Positions 54,837 to 63,579 of a stretch of 64,000 nucleotides of DNA are shown here, piece after piece. The notes beneath the pieces are model-generated. The model was given only the letters and a program-made list of their open reading frames with translations. It was not told the DNA's origin and searched no databases. The stretch lies in NCBI GenBank assembly GCA_964369315.1, contig CAYJEJ010000003.1, positions 62,001 to 126,000 of the forward strand, given 5' to 3'. The number at the start of each line of letters is the position of its first letter. Position 1 is the first letter of the stretch. The stretch comes from CAYJEJ01 sp964369315 (GTDB lineage Bacteria > Pseudomonadota > Alphaproteobacteria > UBA3830 > JAIRWN01). Made by a program: the position numbers and the translations under genes.

Positions 54837-55514
54837 TTAAGCTTGAGCTTGCTCAAAAAGAGTTTTTATTAAATGGGTGGTAATAGGTTTTTTAGTTTTT
54901 AATGAAAGGTTATCTAGGTTTTCTATAAATTTTAAAATATCATGAAATGTTCTTTGCGACCTTTCTATAATATATTTACAAACTTTATCCTGCCGTTCTA
55001 GAACTAATCCCCTTAATCTGAGTTGATTTATCAACACAGTCGTAAGCAGCTCGTCATCAGGGTTAAGCAACTCGACACAATTCATGGCAAGCAAGCGGGA
55101 TGTTAAATCTTTTAAAGCAAGGTTCCAATTTTTTGTCGGGTTTATATCTAGTATTAAAATGGTTCCTGAGACTTCTTTTATATGATTAATGAGGTGAAGG
55201 GTGTCCACCTCCCTGTTTTCAATATTTTTTATTCCATCCAACAAGAAATGTGGGGGGCTGTCATTGGCTTTGATAAGTTCATTAATGTCAGTATTCGGTG
55301 TGATACGCTTTGCATTGACACTATTAGCCCAAAGATTGCCCAAGTGGGATTTTCCGCACCCTGAATCTCCATATATAACAAGACCATTATTTAACCATTT
55401 TGGCCATTTTACCAACCAATCGATAGCGACCTTATTTTGAGATGAAGTTTCAAAATCAGTCCAGTTAATATCTTTATTGAAAGCAAAGTTTAGTATTATT
55501 TGTTCTTGTGTCAC
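54837..55514 (-). CDS. hdaA: DnaA-related regulatory ATPase Hda/HdaA
   Basis: This 225-residue protein is a DnaA AAA+ domain without the DNA-binding domain IV. The P-loop is VIYGDSGCGKSHLGNLW, and the Walker B-like segment PHFLLDGIKNIE has Gly where an acidic residue is expected. The C-terminal helices QAKV-type run ends in LIKTLFEQAQA. HdaA works with the clamp to inactivate DnaA-ATP after initiation. The start is GTG at 55514, 2 bp after the AI-2E transporter gene. Confidence 0.9.
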   Translation of the reverse strand: MTQEQIILNFAFNKDINWTDFETSSQNKVAIDWLVKWPKWLNNGLVIYGDSGCGKSHLGNLWANSVNAKRITPNTDINELIKANDSPPHFLLDGIKNIENREVDTLHLINHIKEVSGTILILDINPTKNWNLALKDLTSRLLAMNCVELLNPDDELLTTVLINQLRLRGLVLERQDKVCKYIIERSQRTFHDILKFIENLDNLSLKTKKPITTHLIKTLFEQAQA

Positions 55515-55516
55515 TT

Positions 55517-56584
55517 TTAATTTAAATATATTTTGGACTTTTTAAATCGCTCAAGTGCGAACCTTACACTCAAATTAATTATTGCTGCAATCGGCACGGA
55601 AATAATCACACCGATTATCCCATATAACGCAATCCCTGCATATATAGAAAAAAATACCCATAAAGGGTGCAGACCTATCTTTGTGCCAATAAATTTGGGC
55701 ACTAAGAAGTTAGCTTCAGTAAACTGTCCAATAATGTATATAGCTATTATGACTATGATACTAGGCGTTACCCCAAACTGTACAATCCCTAAAAAAGAGG
55801 CAATAACCAACCCGACAAAAGCCCCGATTGATGGTGCCAAGGTTAAAATACCGCTCAAGCATCCCATAAAAATCGCAGTCTTTAACCCCAATATCCAAAG
55901 ACCTGTCGTGTAATAGATGCCCATAATAATTGATATTATGACCTGACCTTTAAAGTATTCACGAAGAGTTTTATCAATTTTTAAAAATACTTCGTTGAAT
56001 GTATTGACTTGACTCAGTGGAACCCAAGACTTTATGGATGACAGAAGCTTGTCTGAGTCTCGGAGCACGAAAAAAATTACAAATGGAGAGATGACTAATG
56101 TCGCTGCGCCAGTTGTAATCAAACCGCCACCTGCGAATAAGGTTAGTATGAATTCTAGGAAGTTTTTTGTAAGGTCGGCTCCAACGTCGACCATTACATG
56201 ACGCACATCAATTTTCCCAGTTATCGATAAACTGTCTAAGATAGAGTTCATTAATGGCGATATTGTTTCAGATAATTGGTCAAGACACCTTGGAACCATC
56301 TTTATTAAAATTACAAGCTCGCCCTCCAAATTAGGCAGAAAAAAAGCAATAAAAAACACAACTATTGCAACAAATACCAATGTTATTAAAAAACTAGACA
56401 AGGCTCGATTGTTGATGATTTTAAGTAATTTTTTATAAGGGGTGATGAGCATATAAGAAAAAATAAGACCAATTGTAAAGGGTATTGTGATTACGCCAAA
56501 TATATAAAAAAAGCCAATCAAAGCACACAAAGAAAATGGCCAAAATAAGAGCTGATTATTAACATTAATAGGTTTTTTAGTCAT
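55517..56584 (-). CDS. AI-2E family transporter (PerM-like)
   Basis: This polytopic membrane protein of about 355 residues has eight predicted helices and the conserved YFKGQVIISIIMGIYYTTGLWILGL and GILTLAPSIGAFVG segments of the UPF0118/AI-2E exporter family. The transported substrate is uncertain in most bacteria. The ATG at 56584 has GGAGAGG just upstream; a GTG at 56593 is possible. It overlaps the end of pgsA. Confidence 0.93.
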   Translation of the reverse strand: MTKKPINVNNQLLFWPFSLCALIGFFYIFGVITIPFTIGLIFSYMLITPYKKLLKIINNRALSSFLITLVFVAIVVFFIAFFLPNLEGELVILIKMVPRCLDQLSETISPLMNSILDSLSITGKIDVRHVMVDVGADLTKNFLEFILTLFAGGGLITTGAATLVISPFVIFFVLRDSDKLLSSIKSWVPLSQVNTFNEVFLKIDKTLREYFKGQVIISIIMGIYYTTGLWILGLKTAIFMGCLSGILTLAPSIGAFVGLVIASFLGIVQFGVTPSIIVIIAIYIIGQFTEANFLVPKFIGTKIGLHPLWVFFSIYAGIALYGIIGVIISVPIAAIINLSVRFALERFKKSKIYLN

Positions 56585-57146
56585 TAATATCACCTCTCCT
56601 TAAAGCTAGGTAAAGTTTTATATATAAAAAACTAGATATCAATGTAGTAAAAGCGAGTATATATATAAAAGCCTCTTGCAAAATAGCGACCAAATCAAAA
56701 CCCTGCATAGATAAATTAACTAATATGATTAAAGCCAAGATGAATTGGATAAAAGTATTCAATTTACTAGTAAATATCGCATAAAACGGCTTTTGTGTTT
56801 TGCTAATAGCTTGAATAAGCAATAAATGACTAACTCCAAAGGTAATTAATATATCACGCACAATTATTATATTAAAAAGCCAAAAAGGAATTTGATTAAG
56901 TGTATATGCTCCATAAAAAAATAAAACCGCCAGAATTTTATCTGCCAATGGGTCTAACATAGAGCCCAAGCGAGAGCAAACATCAAACCTTCTGGCCAAA
57001 AAACCATCTAAAAAATCGCTACCAGCCGCAAATATTAATATAATTGAGCAAAGACAATAATATCCTTTTGTTAAGGTATAAAAGACCAGCGGTGAAACGA
57101 GTAATCTTAATAATGATAAAACGTTGGGCAGAATGTTCTTTTGCAT
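56577..57146 (-). CDS. pgsA: CDP-diacylglycerol--glycerol-3-phosphate 3-phosphatidyltransferase
   Basis: PgsA makes phosphatidylglycerol phosphate. The CDP-alcohol phosphatidyltransferase motif DG-x2-AR-x8-G-x3-D-x3-D is complete in DGFLARRFDVCSRLGSMLDP and the next LAD. Four or more hydrophobic helices fill its 189 residues. The neighbours (DUF2066 protein, AI-2E transporter, hda) form a group seen in other alphaproteobacteria. A CDP-alcohol enzyme with another acceptor cannot be excluded. Confidence 0.93.
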   Translation of the reverse strand: MQKNILPNVLSLLRLLVSPLVFYTLTKGYYCLCSIILIFAAGSDFLDGFLARRFDVCSRLGSMLDPLADKILAVLFFYGAYTLNQIPFWLFNIIIVRDILITFGVSHLLLIQAISKTQKPFYAIFTSKLNTFIQFILALIILVNLSMQGFDLVAILQEAFIYILAFTTLISSFLYIKLYLALRRGDIND

Positions 57147-57173
57147 AAATTTTTAGAGAAAAATTATTTAAAT

Positions 57174-58010
57174 TTAATTGATTGTATCAGAGATATAATC
57201 TTTTTGTTTAATATTTTTTTCAGAAAAATTCTTCTCAATTGACGTTTCTTTATCAAACAAGGTTTTTGAATATAAAACCACTGTTCGGTCAGACATAACC
57301 TTAACCTCAAAGCCAGCTTCACTCATTTTATCATTGAACGCTTCGTCAATATTCAGCTCAGCTGTGTCTAATAAAACCAATGAAGATGATATCAAAGTTT
57401 CTTGAAAATCTATTAGCTTCTGCAATACTGAAGAGAGCTTCAGCCACTCGGTTAAAGACCTCACTTTTACCTTAATTTTATTTGCAATGATTTTCTCACT
57501 CATAACTTTCGGCAAAACATCATCTTTTTCTGCTGAAGCTACTTGTGGGTCTTTTGGTGTGTCTATTTTTTCAATTGATGCGGGATGAAAATCAGCTGGC
57601 GGGGTTTCGCCTTCTCTCTCAACGAGGGGTATATTATTGCTCTCGAGCAAGTGAAACAACTTGTCTTTATCTATTCGATAATCGATAAATGCCTCATATC
57701 TTCCAGCCGTTATCTTTTCTTCTTTTATTGCAAAATCAAATATATATTTGGAAGGTTTTTCCGATATTAAAGAGATTGCATAAGACACTTTTTCAGTTGG
57801 AACAATTTTTTTAATTAGGTCAGTCACAGCAATTAAGTCACCCGATGCAAAGGCCGCATTTTTTGCTTCTGCTGATGTTGTTCCGTTTGCTTCTATAAAA
57901 ACATTTTTTACAGGCATCAAATTGGGGTTGCTGCCTTTAGCAAAGGAAAAATTTGAACAGCACACAGCAAAAAATATCATCAAGAATTTTTTATTAATTA
58001 ATTTTGTCAT
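57174..58010 (-). CDS. DUF2066 domain-containing secreted protein
   Basis: A signal peptide (MTKLINKKFLMIFFAVCCSNFSFAKG) precedes a segment like the DUF2066 N-terminal region: VFIEANGTTSAEAKNAAFASGDLIAVTDLIKK-type residues with the alternating A/G pattern. The family is periplasmic or membrane-attached, of unknown function, and often lies upstream of pgsA-like genes. The C-terminal third is unassigned. Confidence 0.75.
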   Translation of the reverse strand: MTKLINKKFLMIFFAVCCSNFSFAKGSNPNLMPVKNVFIEANGTTSAEAKNAAFASGDLIAVTDLIKKIVPTEKVSYAISLISEKPSKYIFDFAIKEEKITAGRYEAFIDYRIDKDKLFHLLESNNIPLVEREGETPPADFHPASIEKIDTPKDPQVASAEKDDVLPKVMSEKIIANKIKVKVRSLTEWLKLSSVLQKLIDFQETLISSSLVLLDTAELNIDEAFNDKMSEAGFEVKVMSDRTVVLYSKTLFDKETSIEKNFSEKNIKQKDYISDTIN

Positions 58011-58027
58011 ATGCTGCTCAAAAAAAA

Positions 58028-58447
58028 TTATGGATTAATCTCTAAATCGCTAAAGAAAAATTTGATTTCTTTTTCAGCGTTTTCTAATGAATCAGACCCA
58101 TGAACGCTATTTTCTTCAATTGAAACACCAAAATCTTTTCGGATAGTGTTTTCGTCGGCATTTATGGGGTTTGTTGCACCCATTATCTCTCTATTAAGCA
58201 AAACGGCGTTTGTTCCCGACAGCACTTGGGCAACAATCGCACCAGATGATATGGATTTACACAAATCATCAAAAAAAGGACGGTCTTTATGCACCGCATA
58301 AAATGATGCCGCCTGTTCATAAGACAGCCTTAAACGCTTTTGGGCGATTATTGATAGTCCAGCTTTTTCAAAATAGCTATTAATCACGCCCGTCAGATTA
58401 CGCCTTGTAGCGTCTGGTTTTATAATAGATAAGGTACGTTCACTCAT
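58028..58447 (-). CDS. ndk: Nucleoside-diphosphate kinase
   Basis: Ndk balances nucleoside triphosphate pools through a phosphohistidine intermediate. The catalytic histidine is in NSVHGSDSLENAEKEI, and RTLSIIKPDATRRNLTG is the usual start. MGATNPINADENTIRKDFG is the substrate loop. At 139 residues it is standard. Confidence 0.98.
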   Translation of the reverse strand: MSERTLSIIKPDATRRNLTGVINSYFEKAGLSIIAQKRLRLSYEQAASFYAVHKDRPFFDDLCKSISSGAIVAQVLSGTNAVLLNREIMGATNPINADENTIRKDFGVSIEENSVHGSDSLENAEKEIKFFFSDLEINP

Positions 58448-58497
58448 GAATAATACTCCTTAATATTTTTTACTTTCTAATACTATTTACAACAAAG

Positions 58498-58962
58498 TTA
58501 ACCTTTTTGCCAGTCCCCATTTTTTTGTTGTGTCCACATAATGGTTTGATGCTCATTTCCGTGGTTTGTACAGAATGAGTTTGCTATCTCTTTTATTTTA
58601 TTATTTTCATAATTTAACAAAGAAATAACCTTTGAAAAGGATAATTGCTTGATTTTGGGGTTGTCTAAAACCGTTTCATCCAGCTCGAGTATAATCAAAA
58701 CCTTTGAGTTGTTTGGGTTTTCAATTTTATCAGTCAACCATATGGGCTGTAAATGAGCAAGGTTTGTATTTTCTGCATATGAGTGAGGCAAAAACGATAT
58801 CTGCTTAAATGACCAAAGTGTGCTACTCAATTTGATGATGCGTTCAGCTGGGGTGACATAAACGAGTGCGTTCAAACCTGATTCAAAAATTTTTTCCAAT
58901 AAACTGGCACAAACGCGTTCAGGCGAGGTTTCTGTTTGTAATTTATAAAAAACGTATTCCAA
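58498..58962 (-). CDS. holC: DNA polymerase III subunit chi
   Basis: The chi subunit links the clamp loader to single-strand-binding protein. Family features are YVFYKLQTETSPERVCASLLEK, LWSFKQISFLPHSYA, the segment PIWLTDKIENPNNSKVLIILE and the C-terminal Trp residues. At 154 residues it is normal. It lies 50 bp upstream of ndk in the same direction. Confidence 0.9.
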   Translation of the reverse strand: MEYVFYKLQTETSPERVCASLLEKIFESGLNALVYVTPAERIIKLSSTLWSFKQISFLPHSYAENTNLAHLQPIWLTDKIENPNNSKVLIILELDETVLDNPKIKQLSFSKVISLLNYENNKIKEIANSFCTNHGNEHQTIMWTQQKNGDWQKG

Positions 58963-59028
58963 ATTTTTCAGCCAAATAGATATATTGCAGATGCTAAATT
59001 ATATGAAATACGTTTTCAAATGTTTTTA

Positions 59029-59709
59029 TTAAGGTTTAGATGTTTTTTTCTCTAGCTCAATAATCAAAGAGTTCAGCTGTTCATATTGTTCCTTCAAAAG
59101 GTTTTTACGTTGACGTAATTTTGAAAGTTTTGCCCTGAAGCTTTTCTCATCAGGAGCCGAATTTTCAACGGCTGAAAGTCTTTTGGCTATATTTTGTATA
59201 GCATTATTCATTCTTACAGCTTCCTGTTTATCAACCTCTTCTTGCTCTATCATATAGTCAGTCAGTTCATTTGAATCATTATAAAACAGGTCGATATCGT
59301 TTTTTATTGAACGAATAGCAGTTGCGTGTTCGTTGATGTTTTCAGCGTGTTTTTGGTGATTGGCTTCTATCGCATGATACCTGTTTATTAAGTCGGCATG
59401 TCTTTTTCCAATAAATTCAGCAAACTGTTTAATTTCTTTATCTAATTTTTGCAAATGTTGTTTTAATTTTGCTATCTCAGATGATAGGTCTGATTTGTTT
59501 GCAATTTTATCAATGTTGCTGTTCAATCTATTCACTGTATTTTCGGTGGATGCGATTTTTTTTGAGAGCCTTTCTATTTCATTTTTTTGTTTATTAAAAT
59601 CTTGCTCTAAAGCAATAGCCCTTTTATTTAAGTAAATATTGGTTGTTGAATGAGCATCAAATGATGTTAACATTAAAGCGATTAGGGGAAGAGTGGTTAG
59701 ATGTTTCAT
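59029..59709 (-). CDS. Secreted coiled-coil protein of unknown function
   Basis: I do not recognise this protein. It has a signal peptide (MKHLTTLPLIALMLTSFDAHS) and then about 200 residues of heptad-patterned, Lys/Glu/Asn-rich coiled coil, for example KKIASTENTVNRLNSNIDKI. It lacks a YbgF/CpoB TPR domain and an M23 peptidase domain, so it is not a usual envelope coiled-coil such as EnvC. Its own promoter is not obvious. A periplasmic scaffold role is the simplest guess. Confidence 0.75.
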   Translation of the reverse strand: MKHLTTLPLIALMLTSFDAHSTTNIYLNKRAIALEQDFNKQKNEIERLSKKIASTENTVNRLNSNIDKIANKSDLSSEIAKLKQHLQKLDKEIKQFAEFIGKRHADLINRYHAIEANHQKHAENINEHATAIRSIKNDIDLFYNDSNELTDYMIEQEEVDKQEAVRMNNAIQNIAKRLSAVENSAPDEKSFRAKLSKLRQRKNLLKEQYEQLNSLIIELEKKTSKP

Positions 59710-59870
59710 ATATATTGACCTCTATTTTTATATTTTATAATAAGCACAACTTTCTTAAATATTTATTAATAAGTCAAAAATGATAAAAATTTATATTTTG
59801 TTTTAACGCATAAAAAACCAATCAAACTAAAAAGTTAGCGATAAATTGTTAAAAATATATTAATAAAACT

Positions 59871-59900
59871 CTTGAAGTCTGTTTTATAAGGCGATATATT
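59871..59900 (+). promoter_or_regulatory. groESL promoter (sigma-70 / RpoH-like)
   Basis: CTTGAA at 59871-59876 matches the alphaproteobacterial RpoH -35 consensus. As a sigma-70 promoter it reads TTGAAG (59872-59877), 17 bp, TATATT (59895-59900). The CIRCE operator starts 2 bp downstream, over the expected transcription start. Confidence 0.65.
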
Positions 59901-59901
59901 G

Positions 59902-59928
59902 TTGGCACTCATCTGTGGTGAGTGCTAA
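59902..59928 (+). promoter_or_regulatory. CIRCE operator (HrcA binding site)
   Basis: TTGGCACTC-N9-GAGTGCTAA is the CIRCE inverted repeat with one change from the consensus TTAGCACTC and the exact nine-base spacer. It lies between the promoter and the groES ribosome-binding site, so HrcA repression is expected. hrcA itself is not in the window. Confidence 0.95.
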
Positions 59929-59950
59929 AAATTATTTAGGAGTGTTAATT

Positions 59951-60241
59951 ATGAATAAATTCAGACCATTAAAGGATAAAATCCTTGTTCAAAGATTAGA
60001 TCAAGAGGAGAAAACCAGTGGCGGCATTATAATTCCAGACACCGCCAAGGAAAAACCCATCCAAGGGAAAGTTCTGTCTGTTGGTGATGGTGCTCGTGAT
60101 GAAAAAGGCAGCGTTATCCCTATGGATGTCAAGGTTGGCGACACTGTCTTGTTTGCAAAGTGGGGCGGAACAGAAGTCAAGTTTGATGGTCAAGAATATT
60201 TGATTTTAAAAGAATCTGATGTTCTTGGTATCGTGTCTTAA
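59951..60241 (+). CDS. groES: Co-chaperonin GroES
   Basis: GroES is the heptameric lid of the GroEL chamber. The 96-residue sequence has RPLKDKILVQRL at the start, the mobile-loop region EEKTSGGIIIPDTAKEKP and a usual end EYLILKESDVLGIVS. The ATG at 59951 follows TAGGAG (59937-59942); a longer ORF from 59915 begins inside CIRCE and is wrong. Confidence 0.98.
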   Translation: MNKFRPLKDKILVQRLDQEEKTSGGIIIPDTAKEKPIQGKVLSVGDGARDEKGSVIPMDVKVGDTVLFAKWGGTEVKFDGQEYLILKESDVLGIVS

Positions 60242-60274
60242 AGTTTATTTTTAATTTAAAAGGAAGGAAATAAA

Positions 60275-61915
60275 ATGGCTGTAAAAGATGTTAAATTTTC
60301 TACTGACGCACGTTCAAGAATGTTGCGTGGTATCGATTTGCTTTCCGATGCTGTAAAAGTTACCTTGGGCCCTAAGGGACGTAACGTTGTTATCCAACGC
60401 AGCTTTGGTGCACCAAAGATAACAAAAGACGGCGTCAGCGTTGCAAAAGAGGTTGAACTAAAAGACCAGTTCGAAAATATGGGTGCACAAATGGTCAAAG
60501 AAGCCGCTAGCAAAGCAAATGACTTGGCTGGTGACGGCACTACAACCGCTACAGTATTGACCCAAGCAATCGCTAGAGAGTCTTCAAAGGTTGTTGCTGC
60601 TGGCGTTAACCCAATGGATTTGAAGCGTGGTATCGACCTCGCAGCTGAGGCTGTGACCAAGCATTTGTCTTCCATCTCTCAAAGGATTTCTACCAATGAA
60701 GAAATCACACAAGTTGGCACTATCTCCGCCAATGGTGACAGGATTATTGGTGAAATGATTGCCAGTGCAATGGAAAAAGTTGGTAAGGAAGGCGTCATAA
60801 CTGTTGAAGAAGCAAAATCCTTAGAAACAGAGCTTGAGGTCGTTGAAGGAATGCAATTTGACCGTGGGTACTCTTCCCCGTATTTTGTAACAAATTCCGA
60901 GAAAATGATTTGTGAGTTGGAAAACCCATATATTTTAATCCACGATAAAAAGGTTTCTACCTTGCAACCGCTAATCCCTGTGTTGGAAAAAATAGTGCAG
61001 GGTGGTCGTTCTTTGCTCGTGATAGCTGAGGACATTGAAGGCGAGGCTTTGGCAACTATGGTTGTTAACAAGTTGCGTGGTGGCTTAAAGGTTGCGGCTG
61101 TAAAAGCCCCAGGTTTTGGCGACCGCAGAAAAGCTATGCTAGAGGATATTTCAATATTAACTAGTGCTCAGTTAATCAGTGAGGAACTTGGCTTCAAACT
61201 CGAAAATGTTGGCATCGACATGTTGGGAACTGCTAAAAAAGTCATCATCACGAAAGACGACACGACAATAGTCAATGGTGCAGGCGAGAATAAGTCTATT
61301 GAATCTCGTTGTAACCAAATTCGTGCTCAGATTGAGGAATCGACATCTGACTATGACCGCGAGAAGTTGCAGGAACGTCTTGCCAAGTTGTCTGGCGGTG
61401 TGGCAGTGATTCGTGTTGGCGGTGCTACCGAGATGGAAGTGAAAGAACGTAAAGACCGCATTGACGACGCATTAAATGCGACACGTGCTGCTGTTGAAGA
61501 GGGCATTATCGCAGGTGGCGGTGTTTCTCTTTTATATGCTGCAAGAGTGCTTGATAAGGTTTCGGTCGGGAATGAAGACCAGAAGATGGGTATTGATATA
61601 CTTAAGAAGGCATTGTTTGCCCCAGTACGTCAAATCAGTGACAATGCTGGTGTTGATGGTGCGATGATTATTGGTAAACTGATTGAGAGCACCGATAACA
61701 ACTGGGGTTATGACGCCCAAAACGACAAATATGTCGACATGATTAAATCTGGTATAGTTGACCCAGTTAAGGTCGTTAGGATTGCGTTACAGAGTGCGGC
61801 TTCTGTTGCAGGGTTGATTGCAACCACTGAATGCATGATTGCCGAGCGTCCTGAACCAAAGCAACCTATGCCAGCAGCCCCTGATATGGGCGGAATGGGT
61901 GGATATGATTTCTAA
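60275..61915 (+). CDS. groEL: Chaperonin GroEL
   Basis: GroEL folds proteins inside a double ring of seven subunits. At 546 residues it is full length, with LGPKGRNVVIQRSFGAP, the ATP site GDGTTTATVLTQAI, and VKAPGFGDRRKAMLEDI. The flexible tail is short (PDMGGMGGYDF) where many GroELs carry several GGM repeats. AAGGAAGG before the ATG is a strong ribosome-binding site. Confidence 0.98.
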   Translation: MAVKDVKFSTDARSRMLRGIDLLSDAVKVTLGPKGRNVVIQRSFGAPKITKDGVSVAKEVELKDQFENMGAQMVKEAASKANDLAGDGTTTATVLTQAIARESSKVVAAGVNPMDLKRGIDLAAEAVTKHLSSISQRISTNEEITQVGTISANGDRIIGEMIASAMEKVGKEGVITVEEAKSLETELEVVEGMQFDRGYSSPYFVTNSEKMICELENPYILIHDKKVSTLQPLIPVLEKIVQGGRSLLVIAEDIEGEALATMVVNKLRGGLKVAAVKAPGFGDRRKAMLEDISILTSAQLISEELGFKLENVGIDMLGTAKKVIITKDDTTIVNGAGENKSIESRCNQIRAQIEESTSDYDREKLQERLAKLSGGVAVIRVGGATEMEVKERKDRIDDALNATRAAVEEGIIAGGGVSLLYAARVLDKVSVGNEDQKMGIDILKKALFAPVRQISDNAGVDGAMIIGKLIESTDNNWGYDAQNDKYVDMIKSGIVDPVKVVRIALQSAASVAGLIATTECMIAERPEPKQPMPAAPDMGGMGGYDF

Positions 61916-61946
61916 GTTTTAGATTTTTATCAAAACTTTTTATATT

Positions 61947-62840
61947 TCACTTGAAACAAAAAGGGAGGGGGCAAACGAACCTCCCTTCTTTGTCAATGAA
62001 TCTTTGCAAATTTTGAAAAATATCCTGACCAGCCGTTTCAGACATGTTATACGTATAATCCAATTTATATTTTGATATTTTTTGCAAAAAACAGGATACT
62101 TTATTGTATTTGTCCAATATGTTCAAGTCACTATAGTCTATTTTAAATCTTTCTGGATTATCTCGTACTATATGTGCAATTGAGTTTCTCATATTTTCTT
62201 TACAATAATCTCCAAATTTATCTAATTCCAAGTCCTCTGATTCACAAAATTCTTTTATACCTGCCATGCAAGACTCATAATCAGAGTTTTGTGAATTTTC
62301 TTTAATAAAGTTATTTATACTCTCAACCCCTGCGATGTCGTCTTTTTTAGGGTATACAAGGACATGCCAAAAAAATAATATTTGAAAAAAAACATTCTCA
62401 TTAGAGAATGCATCCATATATAAATTTAGTAAATCAAACTTCTCATAAGTATCTATATTAGAGACCTTTAAAAAATCCTCACTTTTCCGTCCTGCAGACT
62501 TAGTACAAGCAAAACATCTGTTTTCACAATATCCACATGTACAATCTTTAAAAAAATTTAATATTTTATTATAATCAGATGCGAATACTTGATTAATAGC
62601 ATATCCAAGAGACACTTTAACCTTGTAACCCATTTGATAAGCATATGCTTTTGCAAATTCGGACATTTTTTTATACATATCTGATTTCGATGCTTCTCCA
62701 TTATAAATGGCAGCTAATGTGTCAGACTCGGTCATACCATCTCTAGGAATATATTTTATATATAAATCTTTATATTTGATAAAATGAGCTTTTTGTATTG
62801 TAGCATCGTACTGTACAGCTATAGAGAAAATATTCATCAT
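61947..62840 (-). CDS. HEPN-like protein with a Cys-rich cluster, function unknown
   Basis: I do not recognise the family with certainty. The middle holds a cysteine cluster C-x-C-x2-C-x3-C-x2-C (CTCGYCENRCFAC, about residues 99-111) that may bind zinc. Near residue 218 the sequence MRNSIAHIVRDNPERF contains R-x4-H, the catalytic motif of HEPN ribonucleases, in a context typical of that fold. The ATG at 62840 has AAGGA upstream. The last codons lie inside a terminator-like hairpin (61961-61987). It converges on groEL. A toxin or RNA-directed defence role is possible but not shown. Confidence 0.65.
   Translation of the reverse strand: MMNIFSIAVQYDATIQKAHFIKYKDLYIKYIPRDGMTESDTLAAIYNGEASKSDMYKKMSEFAKAYAYQMGYKVKVSLGYAINQVFASDYNKILNFFKDCTCGYCENRCFACTKSAGRKSEDFLKVSNIDTYEKFDLLNLYMDAFSNENVFFQILFFWHVLVYPKKDDIAGVESINNFIKENSQNSDYESCMAGIKEFCESEDLELDKFGDYCKENMRNSIAHIVRDNPERFKIDYSDLNILDKYNKVSCFLQKISKYKLDYTYNMSETAGQDIFQNLQRFIDKEGRFVCPLPFCFK
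61955..61987 (-). terminator. Terminator hairpin overlapping the end of the HEPN-like gene
   Basis: On the minus strand AAGGGAGG (61980-61987) pairs with CCTCCCTT (61961-61968) across an 11-base loop, followed by TTTGTTT. It lies wholly within the last codons of the gene. On the plus strand it may also stop groESL read-through, but the T run there is poor. Confidence 0.65.
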
Positions 62841-62997
62841 CTCGTTTTCCTTTTTTATTTACCAAAAAGATTGTAGCACATATATCTTGCAGGTGGGCGG
62901 TAGTGATATCAAATACTTGACTTTTGCTCCAAGGCGTGTTCTGTTCATGAACAAGGGTTAGGGACTGTTTTAACTTTTATTAATGGGAGAAGTTTTA

Positions 62998-63579
62998 ATG
63001 GCGGTTTTTCAAGACACTCGTGAACAGACGGAACAAACGGTGATGATGCATCTTTTGAGTGAGATTGAGCTGAATCCATCGTTTACTCAACGGAGTTTGG
63101 CTGGACGGCTGAACATTGCGTTAGGCTTAATTAATCAATATTTGAAGCGTTGTGTTAGTAAGGGGTGGGTGCGAACCTCACAAATCTCTCCAAATCGGAT
63201 TGCTTATTTATTGACGGCTGATGGATTAAAAGAAAAAAGCCATATGGTCAAGAATTATCTAGCAAACTCTATGAGGTTTTTTCAAGATGCTCGTATGCAG
63301 TGTGAGGAAGTTTTTGAATATTGTAAAACGCAAGGCTGGTTTAAGCTAGCGTTGATAGGAGAGGGGGACTTGACAGATATTGCGAAACTTGTAGCCAATG
63401 GCAGTGATTTTTTAATAGACAATGCGTCAATCACCGATGATTTGCAAAAATATGATGCGGTTATCATTACTGATATAAGCAGCCCGCAAGAAACCTATGA
63501 TAAGATTAAAAACGTGGTTGACTATAATCGCCTGCTCCCCCTTAAGCTTTTACATATTTCAAGGGCGGCATCATTATGA
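62998..63579 (+). CDS. Winged-helix regulator upstream of a NusG-like gene
   Basis: The N-terminal 80 residues form a winged helix-turn-helix (TQRSLAGRLNIALGLINQYLKRCVSKGWVRTSQI, with the wing RIAYLLTADGLKEK). The C-terminal half resembles a nucleotide-sugar or CoA-type binding region with no clear motif (FKLALIGEGDLTDIAKLV, VIITDISSPQ). I start at the ATG at 62998, which GGGAGA (62985-62990) serves; the ATG at 62983 overlaps that site. Its stop overlaps the start of the NusG-like gene (ATGA). Such pairs often precede surface polysaccharide genes. Confidence 0.85.
   Translation: MAVFQDTREQTEQTVMMHLLSEIELNPSFTQRSLAGRLNIALGLINQYLKRCVSKGWVRTSQISPNRIAYLLTADGLKEKSHMVKNYLANSMRFFQDARMQCEEVFEYCKTQGWFKLALIGEGDLTDIAKLVANGSDFLIDNASITDDLQKYDAVIITDISSPQETYDKIKNVVDYNRLLPLKLLHISRAASL

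Noticed and set aside
60256..61071. Long minus-strand ORFs opposite groEL
   Set aside because: Antisense ORFs are common opposite groEL because of its codon use; no family match or start signal.
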